The notes beneath the pieces were generated by a model. It was not told where the DNA came from, ran no database searches, and worked only from the letters and a program-made list of their open reading frames with translations. Both the position numbers and the translations under genes were made by a program. A DNA stretch of 5,800 bases from assembly GCA_003152975.1 (NCBI GenBank), contig PMBP01000268.1:754-6553 (forward strand), read 5' to 3'. How positions within the stretch are numbered: the stretch's first letter is position 1; every line of letters starts with the position of its first letter. The DNA comes from Phycisphaerales bacterium (lineage in GTDB: Bacteria > Planctomycetota > Phycisphaerae > Sedimentisphaerales > Anaerohalosphaeraceae). Below, piece by piece: positions 1 to 5,309 of this stretch.

Positions 1-816
1 GAACTGATGGGCAAGCGGCCGCACCTGTCGCCGCTGGACTATGACGCCGCCGCCCGCAAAAAACTCCGCGCCCGGATCGAAGAACTGGGCCTGACGCTGG
101 TGTGCCTGGCCGGATACACCGACTTTACCGCCGGGGTGGACAAGCCCGGCATTCCGCATGTCGAGATCCAGGCCGCCTATGTCGGCCAGATCGCCGAACT
201 GGCCCGCGATCTCGGGACCGACATGGTCCGGGTCTTCACCGGCTACGAGCGGCCCGGCGTGCCGTTCGATACGCAGTACGCCTTGGTTGCCGACGGCCTC
301 AAGCTGGCCGGCAAGGAGGCCGCCAGGTACGGCGTGACCCTGGCCGTGCAGAATCATCACGACATCGGCATCCATCACGACGCGATGCACTGGCTGCTCA
401 CCGAGGTCAACCAGCCCAATGTCCTGGCCGCCTTCGATGCCTGGTCGCCGACGCTGGAAGGCCTGGACCCCTCCCAGATTCGCGATGCGATCGTCACGAT
501 GAAGCCCTTCATCGTCCACACGACCGTGGCCGACTATGTACGGCTTCCGTGCTACCGCTACGACAACACCCTGACCAACTACCTGCAGGCCGACGCGGTC
601 CTGCGGGCGGTTCCCGTCGGCAAGGGGATCATCGACTACAAGTCCTTCATTAACACGCTCCGGCAGATCGGCTACCGCGGCTGGATCGCCTACGAGATGT
701 GCGAGGTCCTCGACGGCGGCGGCAGCGTCGAAAATCTCGACCGAACGGCCAAGGCCTTTCTGGACTATGTCCGGCAATTCGATACGGCCAAAACGGCCAA
801 TTCGGAAAACCGCTGA
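1..816 (+). CDS. Sugar phosphate isomerase/epimerase, TIM barrel (5' partial)
   Basis: This is the C-terminal part of a xylose-isomerase-like TIM-barrel protein (AP_endonuc_2 superfamily), predicted to isomerise or epimerise a sugar or keto-sugar in the cytoplasm. The frame is open to the left edge: Glu-Leu precede the first in-window Met at base 7, and 'ELMGKRPHLSP' reads as the middle of the usual strand-1 region. The Met is therefore probably internal and about 30-50 residues are missing. Counting from that Met, visible family motifs are AVQNHHDIGIHHD (113-125), FDAWSP (143-148), VHTTVADYVRLP (170-181) and YEMCEVLDGGGSVENLD (229-245). Likely metal or acid-base residues by family analogy are D144, H171 and E230. 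Q115 lies where many relatives have a metal-binding Glu. The C-terminal tail (AKTANSENR) is low in conservation. The kinase gene follows after about 40 nt with no terminator between, so the two may be co-transcribed. The substrate cannot be told from sequence. Confidence 0.85.
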   Translation, partial: ELMGKRPHLSPLDYDAAARKKLRARIEELGLTLVCLAGYTDFTAGVDKPGIPHVEIQAAYVGQIAELARDLGTDMVRVFTGYERPGVPFDTQYALVADGLKLAGKEAARYGVTLAVQNHHDIGIHHDAMHWLLTEVNQPNVLAAFDAWSPTLEGLDPSQIRDAIVTMKPFIVHTTVADYVRLPCYRYDNTLTNYLQADAVLRAVPVGKGIIDYKSFINTLRQIGYRGWIAYEMCEVLDGGGSVENLDRTAKAFLDYVRQFDTAKTANSENR

Positions 817-856
817 TCGCGGAATGGACCCGAATCCGATCGAGCGAGAGCGAACG

Positions 857-2047
857 ATGAGCTGGAAACGCCCCGATACCTTTATCACTGTACTTACGGT
901 CCTGTTGATTCTAACCGTGGGATGGGTGGACTACTGGACGGGAGAAGAACTATCGGTCTCCATCCTGTATCTGATCCCCATCTCCCTGTGCACCTGGCGG
1001 ATCAGTCGGGGAGGGGGATTCATCATTGCCGGGGCCAGCGCGATTGTCTGGCTTATGGCGGACATCGCATCAAGTCACAAGCAGGGACACCCCCTGGTCC
1101 CGTATTGGAATGCTGGTATATTGCTGGCTTCCTTCTGGTTCGTCGTCTATCTGCTATCGGCGCTCAAGGCCCTGCAAACCGGTCTGGAGGCCAAAGTCGA
1201 GCAACGCACGGCGGCCTTGCGCACCGAGATTGCCGAACACCAACGCGCCGAAGAGCAGTTGACACAAGCAAACCGAGAGCTCTCGCAAAGCCGAGAAGAG
1301 CTGGTCAAGGCACTCTCCGATCTGCACACGACTCAACTGCAGCTCATCGAAGCGGCCAAACTGGAAACCATCGGGCGTCTGGCCGCCGGTATCGCTCACG
1401 AGGTCAAGAATCCCCTCATGACGATCACCATGGTGGCCGACTACCTCGCGGGGGTGATCCCGACCGGTGAGCCGGACGGAGCCGCCATGCTCCAGGATCT
1501 GCGCGATGCTATCCAGCGAGCCAACCGGGTCATCAGCGAGCTGCTGACATTCTCCCGACCCGGTGAACCGGTCTTGATGCCTGAAGACATCAATGCCCTT
1601 GCGGAGCGGGCACTGTCCATGGTGAAGCTGGAAGTGGTTCGCAACCATATCGAGGTTGTCCGTCACTTCAGCGAGGGGCTTGTGGCTCTGCCGATGGACC
1701 GAAACAAAATCGAACAGGTGCTCGTAAATATCTATATGAACGCGATCCAGGCCATGTCCAAAGGTGGCACCTTGACGGTTCGGACATCCTTGTCTCCGAC
1801 CCTCGATCAAGGTCGTTGTCCCATCCTGATTGAGATCGACGACACGGGGCCGGGGATTCCCGAGCCCTACCTGAGCAAGATATTCGACCCGTTCTTCACA
1901 ACCAAGCCCGTCGGCCAGGGTACCGGCCTGGGTCTTGGCGTTTCCAGGCAGATTATCCACCTGCACGGTGGGAGCATCAATCTTCGAAACCGCCCGGAAG
2001 GCGGCGTACGGGCAACCATCCGACTCTATTCCAAACAAGGGAACTGA
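857..2047 (+). CDS. Membrane-bound sensor histidine kinase, NtrB/PhoR-like core
   Basis: This predicted sensor kinase autophosphorylates on His and passes phosphate to a receiver, most likely the one encoded next. With the start at 857 it has 396 residues. Four hydrophobic segments (about 8-27, 33-49, 54-71, 86-106) form the input region, with no room for a sizeable periplasmic domain. A charged coiled coil (about 107-165) follows. The catalytic core is complete: H box GRLAAGIAHEVKNPL with H181, N box QVLVNIYMNAIQAM with N295, G1 box DDTGPGI (328-334), F box FDPFFTTK (343-350) and G2 box GTGLGLG (355-361). The start at 857 is chosen because GAGAG lies 6 nt upstream and the hydrophobic segment begins right after MSWKRPDT. 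ATGs at 767 (overlapping the isomerase) and 824 are in frame but add only charged, unconserved residues. The membrane domain resembles the 'DxxTGxExSxSxxYLxPI' type found in many kinases; its ligand is unknown to me. The gene is probably an operon with the receiver, 2 nt downstream. Confidence 0.92.
   Translation: MSWKRPDTFITVLTVLLILTVGWVDYWTGEELSVSILYLIPISLCTWRISRGGGFIIAGASAIVWLMADIASSHKQGHPLVPYWNAGILLASFWFVVYLLSALKALQTGLEAKVEQRTAALRTEIAEHQRAEEQLTQANRELSQSREELVKALSDLHTTQLQLIEAAKLETIGRLAAGIAHEVKNPLMTITMVADYLAGVIPTGEPDGAAMLQDLRDAIQRANRVISELLTFSRPGEPVLMPEDINALAERALSMVKLEVVRNHIEVVRHFSEGLVALPMDRNKIEQVLVNIYMNAIQAMSKGGTLTVRTSLSPTLDQGRCPILIEIDDTGPGIPEPYLSKIFDPFFTTKPVGQGTGLGLGVSRQIIHLHGGSINLRNRPEGGVRATIRLYSKQGN
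2037..2042 (+). promoter_or_regulatory. Shine-Dalgarno for the receiver gene, inside the kinase 3' end
   Basis: AAGGGA lies 7 nt before the ATG at 2050 and overlaps the last codons of the kinase. This fixes the receiver start and suggests coupled translation of the pair. Confidence 0.7.
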
Positions 2048-2049
2048 CT

Positions 2050-2427
2050 ATGGCAAAGAAACGCATTCTGGTTATCGATGACGAGGCCAGCATTACGCGG
2101 ACGATGAAAGTGAACCTGGAACGAACCGGCGCCTACACGGTTCGGACGGAGAATCAGGGCCGTCAGGGCCTGACGGCGGCACGCGAGTTTAAGCCGGATC
2201 TGATTCTCCTGGATGTGATGATGCCCGATGTGGATGGCGGCGAGGTCGCTACGCAGATCGAATCCGACCCGGCACTGAAACATGTGCCGATCGTGTTCCT
2301 GACGGCAATCGTCACCAAGGAGGAAGCCGGCCGGGACGGCCAGGAAATCGGCAGACATTTCTTCCTTGCCAAGCCCGTCAATCTGGAAACCCTGATCAGG
2401 TGCATCGAGGCGAATACCACGGCCTGA
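2050..2427 (+). CDS. Single-domain response regulator (CheY-like receiver)
   Basis: This is a 125-residue stand-alone receiver domain, the full length of the REC fold and with no DNA-binding or enzymatic output domain. The phosphorylation site is intact: acidic pocket D10, D11 and E12, phospho-acceptor D55 in LILLDVMMPD, switch Thr85 in VFLTA, and Lys108 in the AKP motif. Between T85 and K108 it has a slightly extended segment, AIVTKEEAGRDGQEIGRHFF, of a kind I associate with receivers from Planctomycetota and some Deltaproteobacteria (recalled, not searched). It starts 2 nt after the kinase stop with a good ribosome site, so it is almost certainly the kinase's partner. Since it has no effector domain, its output must be protein-protein contact or phosphotransfer to another protein, as in CheY, Spo0F or DivK. 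The target is not in the window. The stop at 2425-2427 is followed by a long intergenic region. Confidence 0.93.
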   Translation: MAKKRILVIDDEASITRTMKVNLERTGAYTVRTENQGRQGLTAAREFKPDLILLDVMMPDVDGGEVATQIESDPALKHVPIVFLTAIVTKEEAGRDGQEIGRHFFLAKPVNLETLIRCIEANTTA

Positions 2428-2465
2428 CGGTTCGCGATTGTCCAAGCTGACTTCGTGGATATCGT

Positions 2466-2497
2466 CCGGACCCACATCCGGTGTTTTCCGGGTCCGG
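2466..2497 (+). other. GC-rich hairpin after the two-component operon
   Basis: CCGGACCC (2466-2473) and GGGTCCGG (2490-2497) form a perfect 8-bp stem with a 16-nt loop, about 40 nt after the receiver stop. There is no T-run after it, so it is not a standard intrinsic terminator. It may instead protect the 3' end of the mRNA or help pause polymerase before Rho termination. The structure is seen in sequence; its role is inferred. Confidence 0.45.
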
Positions 2498-2566
2498 CCC
2501 GACACTCAGGACATATGCAGATCGCCGGGAAATCGGCATGGGGCTTGATTGTATCCGTTGCCGAAT

Positions 2567-2580
2567 GGATTCCGGAATCC
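2567..2580. promoter_or_regulatory. 14-bp perfect palindrome, candidate operator
   Basis: GGATTCCGGAATCC is fully self-complementary and lies about 20 bp upstream of the candidate -35 of the DUF1080 gene. This is a plausible site for a dimeric activator or repressor. No regulator gene with a DNA-binding domain is present in the window to pair it with. Confidence 0.35.
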
Positions 2581-2599
2581 TGAAAATTCACTTGCCGTC

Positions 2600-2627
2600 T
2601 TGTCTCGCCCGATTTTTCTGTTATAAA
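2600..2627 (+). promoter_or_regulatory. Candidate sigma70-type promoter for the DUF1080 gene
   Basis: TTGTCT (2600-2605) and TATAAA (2622-2627) are separated by 16 nt and match the -35 and -10 consensus at 4/6 and 5/6. The region is AT-rich in an otherwise GC-rich window. Transcription would start near 2634, giving a leader of about 60 nt before the ATG at 2695. This implies the gene is transcribed separately from the upstream two-component operon. Confidence 0.5.
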
Positions 2628-2630
2628 TGA

Positions 2631-2650
2631 ATCCTGCCAATCGTCAGGAT
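2631..2650. promoter_or_regulatory. Inverted repeat at the predicted start of transcription
   Basis: ATCCTG (2631-2636) and CAGGAT (2645-2650) are perfect inverted arms around an 8-nt spacer, placed directly over the expected transcription start. A further direct copy, as GAATCCTG, occurs at 2575-2582 and matches 2629-2636 exactly. The position suits a repressor operator, or a small hairpin at the 5' end of the mRNA. Confidence 0.35.
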
Positions 2651-2682
2651 CGAGACAGGCAAAATCAACGAATCGAAAATTG

Positions 2683-2688
2683 AAAGGG
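2683..2688 (+). promoter_or_regulatory. Shine-Dalgarno that decides the DUF1080 start
   Basis: AAAGGG is followed by three ATG triplets at 2689, 2692 and 2695. A TTG at 2680 is also in frame but lies upstream of this site. Only the third ATG has the normal spacing (6 nt), and it also gives the neatest signal peptide, beginning MKR. Confidence 0.6.
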
Positions 2689-2694
2689 ATGATG

Positions 2695-3450
2695 ATGAAG
2701 CGGATGTTGGGAACGTTTACAATTCTGGCGGTGCTGGCCACAATCGGGATCACGGCCGAGCAGGTCTGGAAAGTCCACGACATGGATCGGCCGCGGCCGA
2801 AGGTTGTCACGCCGGGCGACTGGTCCACGGCCGACAAGGCGGGCACGGCCCCTTCGGATGCGATCGCGCTCTTCGACGGCAAGAACCTCGACGAGTGGGC
2901 CGCCACCGATGGCAGCCCGACCAAGTGGAAACTGGTCAATGGAACAATGGAATCTGTCGAAAAGGCCGGCTACATCAGCACCAAAAAGCAGTTCGGCAGT
3001 ATGCAGTTGCACCTCGAGTGGCAAACGCCCTCCGTCGTCAAAGGCGACAGCCAGGGCCGCGGCAACAGCGGCGTGTTCCTGATGGGCAAGTACGAGATTC
3101 AGGTCCTCGATTCCTTCAACAACGACACCTACCCGGACGGCCAGGCCTCCGCGGTGTACGGCCAGCAGCCCCCGCTGGTCAATGCCAGCCGCGGACCGGG
3201 CCAATGGCAAAGCTACGATATCGTCTTCCACCGTCCGACCTTCAAGGATGGCAAGGTCCAGCGGCCGGCGACGGTTACGATCCTGCACAACGGCGTCCTT
3301 GTGCACGACCACTACACCATTATGGGCAGCACCTTCCACGGGCGCCCGGCCGAGTATGAACCCCACGGCGACAAAGGCCCCCTGCAGTTCCAGGACCACG
3401 GCAACCCCGTCCACTTCCGCAATGTCTGGGTGCGGGAATTAGCGGATTAA
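2695..3450 (+). CDS. Secreted DUF1080 protein (3-keto-disaccharide hydrolase family)
   Basis: This is a 251-residue exported protein with a single DUF1080 domain (Pfam PF06439, a concanavalin-like beta-sandwich). Some members cleave 3-keto-glycosides, releasing 3-keto-glucose. The N-terminus is a signal peptide: basic MKR, hydrophobic core MLGTFTILAVLATIGITA, probable signal peptidase I cut after A21, and no lipobox Cys, so it should be periplasmic or secreted. Family motifs appear in order: IALFDGKNLDEW (57-68), GNSGVFLMGKYEIQVLDS (123-140), DGQASAVYGQQPPLVNASR (148-166), ATVTILHNGVLVHDH (192-206) and PLQFQDHGNPVHFRNVWVREL (229-249). The domain is complete to the C-terminus. It has its own candidate promoter and terminator and is probably monocistronic. 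The family also includes members of unknown activity, so the exact substrate is open. The isomerase at the left edge is a type that often accompanies DUF1080 genes in sugar catabolism. Confidence 0.9.
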   Translation: MKRMLGTFTILAVLATIGITAEQVWKVHDMDRPRPKVVTPGDWSTADKAGTAPSDAIALFDGKNLDEWAATDGSPTKWKLVNGTMESVEKAGYISTKKQFGSMQLHLEWQTPSVVKGDSQGRGNSGVFLMGKYEIQVLDSFNNDTYPDGQASAVYGQQPPLVNASRGPGQWQSYDIVFHRPTFKDGKVQRPATVTILHNGVLVHDHYTIMGSTFHGRPAEYEPHGDKGPLQFQDHGNPVHFRNVWVRELAD

Positions 3451-3484
3451 TCTGCCGTCATTGTACACATATCAGGCATGATTC

Positions 3485-3520
3485 CGGGGTCAGATCGAAA
3501 GGTCTGGCCCCGTTTGTTTT
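3485..3520 (+). terminator. Intrinsic terminator of the DUF1080 gene, GAAA tetraloop
   Basis: The arms 3485-3496 and 3501-3512 form a 12-bp stem (two G-T wobbles) closed by a GAAA tetraloop and followed by GTTTGTTTT. It lies 34 nt after the DUF1080 stop, correct for factor-independent termination on the + strand. The GGGGTCAGA/TCTGGCCCC arms also resemble the dispersed 'GGGGTCAGACC' repeats seen in various bacterial genomes (recalled, not searched). Confidence 0.8.
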
Positions 3521-3554
3521 CAGAAACTCTGGCAAAACAGCGGAAGCATGTTTG

Positions 3555-3580
3555 TCATTCCCGCGAAAGCGGGAATCCAG
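3555..3580. repeat. Short dispersed hairpin repeat, ATTCCCGC-GAAA-GCGGGAAT type
   Basis: A perfect 8-bp stem (3557-3564 with 3569-3576) encloses a GAAA loop, with flanks GTC before and CCAG after. The sequence matches the well-known 'CATTCCCGCGAAAGCGGGAATCCAG' intergenic repeat found in many Proteobacteria and related to neisserial dRS3-type elements. It lies between the terminator and the 3' end of the convergent MEMO-like gene, with no T-run suited to termination in either direction. It is probably a non-autonomous mobile or recombinogenic repeat rather than a gene-specific signal. Confidence 0.65.
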
Positions 3581-3636
3581 ACCTCTCTATGTTAGAACGG
3601 CGCGGGAGATGAAATCCCAAGTCGATCCGGCGACCC

Positions 3637-4512
3637 TCAGAACACCATCGACGCGTAGCCGACGGATTCCTGCGAAGATTGCCGAAACTTTCGCAGCATG
3701 ACCTCGCTGCTGGTCGTGTGGGCCAGGAGGACGCCCTGCGTTTTACCCAGGGCCTTTGCCGCCGCGACGGCCACCCCAGCCGCCGCCGGCCCGCAGGCGC
3801 TGGTGTGGTCGATCGCCTTTTGGACCAGGGCCGGCGCGTCCATCGCAATCGCCAGGTCGATGAACTCGCGATCGTTGACATTCTTGGCCCAAAACAGCGC
3901 CTCGGCCCCGATTCCCTCGGGCGCAAATCCGTACCGGGGTCCGTAGTGGGTCAGGTCCGTCGAGGCAACGCATGCGATGCGTCGGTCCGGGCAATCGCCA
4001 ATGACCCGTGCCAGCCGCTCCCCGAACGTCGCGACATCCACTTCCAGCGGCACCAAAATCGGCACGATCCGCGCCTGTGGGAACAAATACTGGACGAAGG
4101 GGATCTGGACCTCAATGCTGTGTTCGCCGCGATGGGCATCGGGCGACGGCTCGGCGTCGGTTAACTTGACGATCCGCCCGGCAAGGTCCTCGTCGATGGC
4201 GATCTCGCCCAGCGGGCTTTGCCAACTGCCCGAGGGATACACGGCCGGCGAATTCCCGAACCAGCGGTGCACCGCCCCCAGCAGGATGAAGCTATCGACC
4301 GACCCGTTGGCCTTCTGGATCGCCGCAAAGGTCATCCCCGCCAAGTCTCCGCTGAAGATCCACCCGGCATGGGGGACGATTCCGGCCGCCAAAGGTGAAG
4401 CGAACGATTCGGGGATGGGCCGATCCTGGAGACATTGCCGGATTTCCTCTCGGCATTGCTGGGCCGAAGCCGGATAGAACTGACCCGCCACTGTCGGTTT
4501 TCGTGAGGCCAT
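3637..4512 (-). CDS. MEMO1 family protein (AmmeMemoRadiSam system protein B)
   Basis: This is a full-length 291-residue member of the MEMO1 family, related to LigB-type class III extradiol dioxygenases and found in all domains of life. Bacterial members are named AmmeMemoRadiSam protein B because they often occur with an AMMECR1 domain protein and a radical-SAM enzyme; the bacterial function is not established. Motifs in order: PTVAGQFYPA (6-15), GIVPHAGWIFSG (44-55), GAVHRWFG (79-86), HRGEHSIEVQIPFVQYLFP (127-145), STDLTHYGP (184-192), CGPAAAGVAVAAAKALG (240-256) and GYASMVF at the C-terminus. H48, H82 and C240 correspond to the metal-binding His/His/Cys of human MEMO1, so metal binding is probably retained. 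H131, D186 and H189 are other conserved active-site-like residues. The start at 4512 has GGGAG 7 nt upstream. It is divergent from purE. Neither AMMECR1 nor a radical-SAM partner is in the window. Confidence 0.92.
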   Translation of the reverse strand: MASRKPTVAGQFYPASAQQCREEIRQCLQDRPIPESFASPLAAGIVPHAGWIFSGDLAGMTFAAIQKANGSVDSFILLGAVHRWFGNSPAVYPSGSWQSPLGEIAIDEDLAGRIVKLTDAEPSPDAHRGEHSIEVQIPFVQYLFPQARIVPILVPLEVDVATFGERLARVIGDCPDRRIACVASTDLTHYGPRYGFAPEGIGAEALFWAKNVNDREFIDLAIAMDAPALVQKAIDHTSACGPAAAGVAVAAAKALGKTQGVLLAHTTSSEVMLRKFRQSSQESVGYASMVF

Positions 4513-4573
4513 GGTTCAACTCCCACTTGTCATCGGGGCCCGAGTGGAGTATGATCTCAACCGGTGCGGTAAC

Positions 4574-4602
4574 AGTATAAACAATCAATGTGAACTTGTC
4601 AT
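4574..4602 (-). promoter_or_regulatory. Candidate promoter of the MEMO-like gene
   Basis: Read on the minus strand, ATGACA (4602-4597) and TATACT (4579-4574) are separated by exactly 17 nt and each matches the sigma70 consensus at 5 of 6 positions. Transcription would start near 4567, giving a leader of about 55 nt. Its -35 lies only 10 nt from the purE start codon. Confidence 0.55.
4576..4581 (+). promoter_or_regulatory. Candidate -10 element for purE
   Basis: TATAAA lies 30 nt before the purE ATG and overlaps the minus-strand -10 at 4574-4579. No good -35 is visible (GATCTC at 17-nt spacing), so if used it probably depends on an activator or is weak. Confidence 0.35.
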
Positions 4603-4611
4603 GGGGAAATC

Positions 4612-5121
4612 ATGGGCAAACAGGCCAAACGATCGACGGTGGCGGTGGTAATGGGGTCCGACAGCGACCTGGGCGTCATGCAGAATTGCATCGACCAGCT
4701 CAAGGACTTCGGAATTGATCCGGTCGTGCGGATCCTGTCGGCGCATCGCACGCCCGAACAGGCCGGGCAGTTTGCCGCCGGGGCCGCCGCCGAAGGCATC
4801 CGAGTGATCATCGCCGCCGCGGGCATGGCCGCGCATCTGGCCGGCGCGATGGCCGCACGGAGCCGCCTGCCGGTGATCGGCGTACCCCTGGCCGCCGCCG
4901 AAGGGCCGATGGGCCTCGATGCCCTGCTGAGTACCGTCCAGATGCCCCCCGGAATTCCGGTTGCGAGCATGGCCATTGGCAAGGTCGGCGCCAAAAATGC
5001 GGCCGTCTTTGCCGTACAGATCCTTGCCCTCAGCGATCCGGCCCTGGCCGACAAGCTCGAACAGTTCCGCCGCGATCAGTCCGACAAGGCCCTCAAGAAG
5101 GATGCCGCCCTGCAGGGCTGA
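4612..5121 (+). CDS. purE: PurE, N5-carboxyaminoimidazole ribonucleotide mutase (class I)
   Basis: This 169-residue protein has the normal length for PurE. It converts N5-CAIR to 4-carboxy-AIR in cytoplasmic de novo purine synthesis, normally after PurK. Motifs are complete: phosphate-binding VVMGSDSD (12-19), ILSAHRTPEQ (41-50) with the catalytic-type H45, IIAAAGMAAHLAGAMAA (66-82), IGVPL (89-93), LLSTVQMPPGIPVASMAIG (105-123) and GAKNAAVFAVQIL (126-138). SAHRTP and AAHLAG place it in class I, the bacterial mutase, rather than the class II AIR carboxylases of animals. The loop reads AAAGMAAHLAG where E. coli has AGAGGAAHLPG, a variation I recall in other phyla. GGGGA is 4 nt before the ATG, a slightly short but workable ribosome site. 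purK does not follow; after the stop come structured non-coding DNA and a terminator, so purE appears to be monocistronic. Confidence 0.95.
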   Translation: MGKQAKRSTVAVVMGSDSDLGVMQNCIDQLKDFGIDPVVRILSAHRTPEQAGQFAAGAAAEGIRVIIAAAGMAAHLAGAMAARSRLPVIGVPLAAAEGPMGLDALLSTVQMPPGIPVASMAIGKVGAKNAAVFAVQILALSDPALADKLEQFRRDQSDKALKKDAALQG

Positions 5122-5164
5122 TCGCCAGCCGCCGTTCGGATAGGATTCGGCGCTGAAAGTGGAG

Positions 5165-5214
5165 GGACTCGCTCTGCTCACTCTGTTCGAGTCCTGCCCT
5201 GCGGGGTCGAGTCC
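5165..5214. other. Inverted repeat with two alternative 3' arms downstream of purE
   Basis: GGACTCG (5165-5171) can pair with CGAGTCC at 5188-5194 or with a second copy at 5208-5214; the two arms share an 8-base TCGAGTCC direct repeat. CCC-TGC-GGG lies between them. The pieces GTTCGAGTCC and GGGTCGAGTCC look like tRNA T-arms, but no acceptor, D or anticodon stem can be built around them. It may be an mRNA 3' structure, a decayed tRNA-derived fragment, or a dispersed repeat. Confidence 0.4.
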
Positions 5215-5251
5215 GATTTCGCCACACCCCTTCGAAAATGTCGCGCAATAA

Positions 5252-5282
5252 AAAACCCCCGCCGGGTGAGGGCGGGGGTTTT
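5252..5282. terminator. Bidirectional intrinsic terminator between purE and the convergent gene
   Basis: AAAACCCCCGCC (5252-5263) pairs perfectly with GGCGGGGGTTTT (5271-5282) around a 7-nt loop. On the minus strand the stem is followed by TTTTTT, an excellent terminator for the glycogen-binding-domain gene. On the plus strand GGGGGTTTT suffices to end purE transcription. It is the only terminator between the two converging genes. Confidence 0.85.
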
Positions 5283-5309
5283 GAGTTGGATTGCGTCTCC
5301 TACCAACGG

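Noticed and set aside
810..822. Small CCGC/GCGG inverted repeat over the isomerase stop codon as a terminator
   Set aside because: It has only 4 bp of stem and no T-run, so chance is the better explanation in GC-rich DNA.
767..856. Upstream start of the kinase at 767 or 824
   Set aside because: These would add only charged, motif-free residues, and 767 would overlap the isomerase by 50 nt; 857 has a better-placed ribosome site and puts the first membrane helix near the N-terminus.
1154..2038. Long open frame of 294 codons antisense to the histidine kinase
   Set aside because: The plus-strand frame encodes a textbook kinase with every catalytic box; the antisense product has no recognisable motif and is explained by high GC at third positions.
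2592..2627. TTGCCG at 2592 as the -35 of the DUF1080 promoter
   Set aside because: Spacing to TATAAA would be 24 nt, too long for sigma70; TTGTCT at 2600 with 16 nt fits better.
2163..3414. Two long minus-strand frames (2163-2939 and 2665-3414) across the receiver/DUF1080 region
   Set aside because: Both overlap clearly coding plus-strand genes, and their translations show no family motifs. One runs through the promoter and palindrome region.
5160..5230. A tRNA gene suggested by GTTCGAGTCC and a nearby CGCCA
   Set aside because: No 7-bp acceptor stem, D arm or anticodon arm can be formed around these pieces on either strand.
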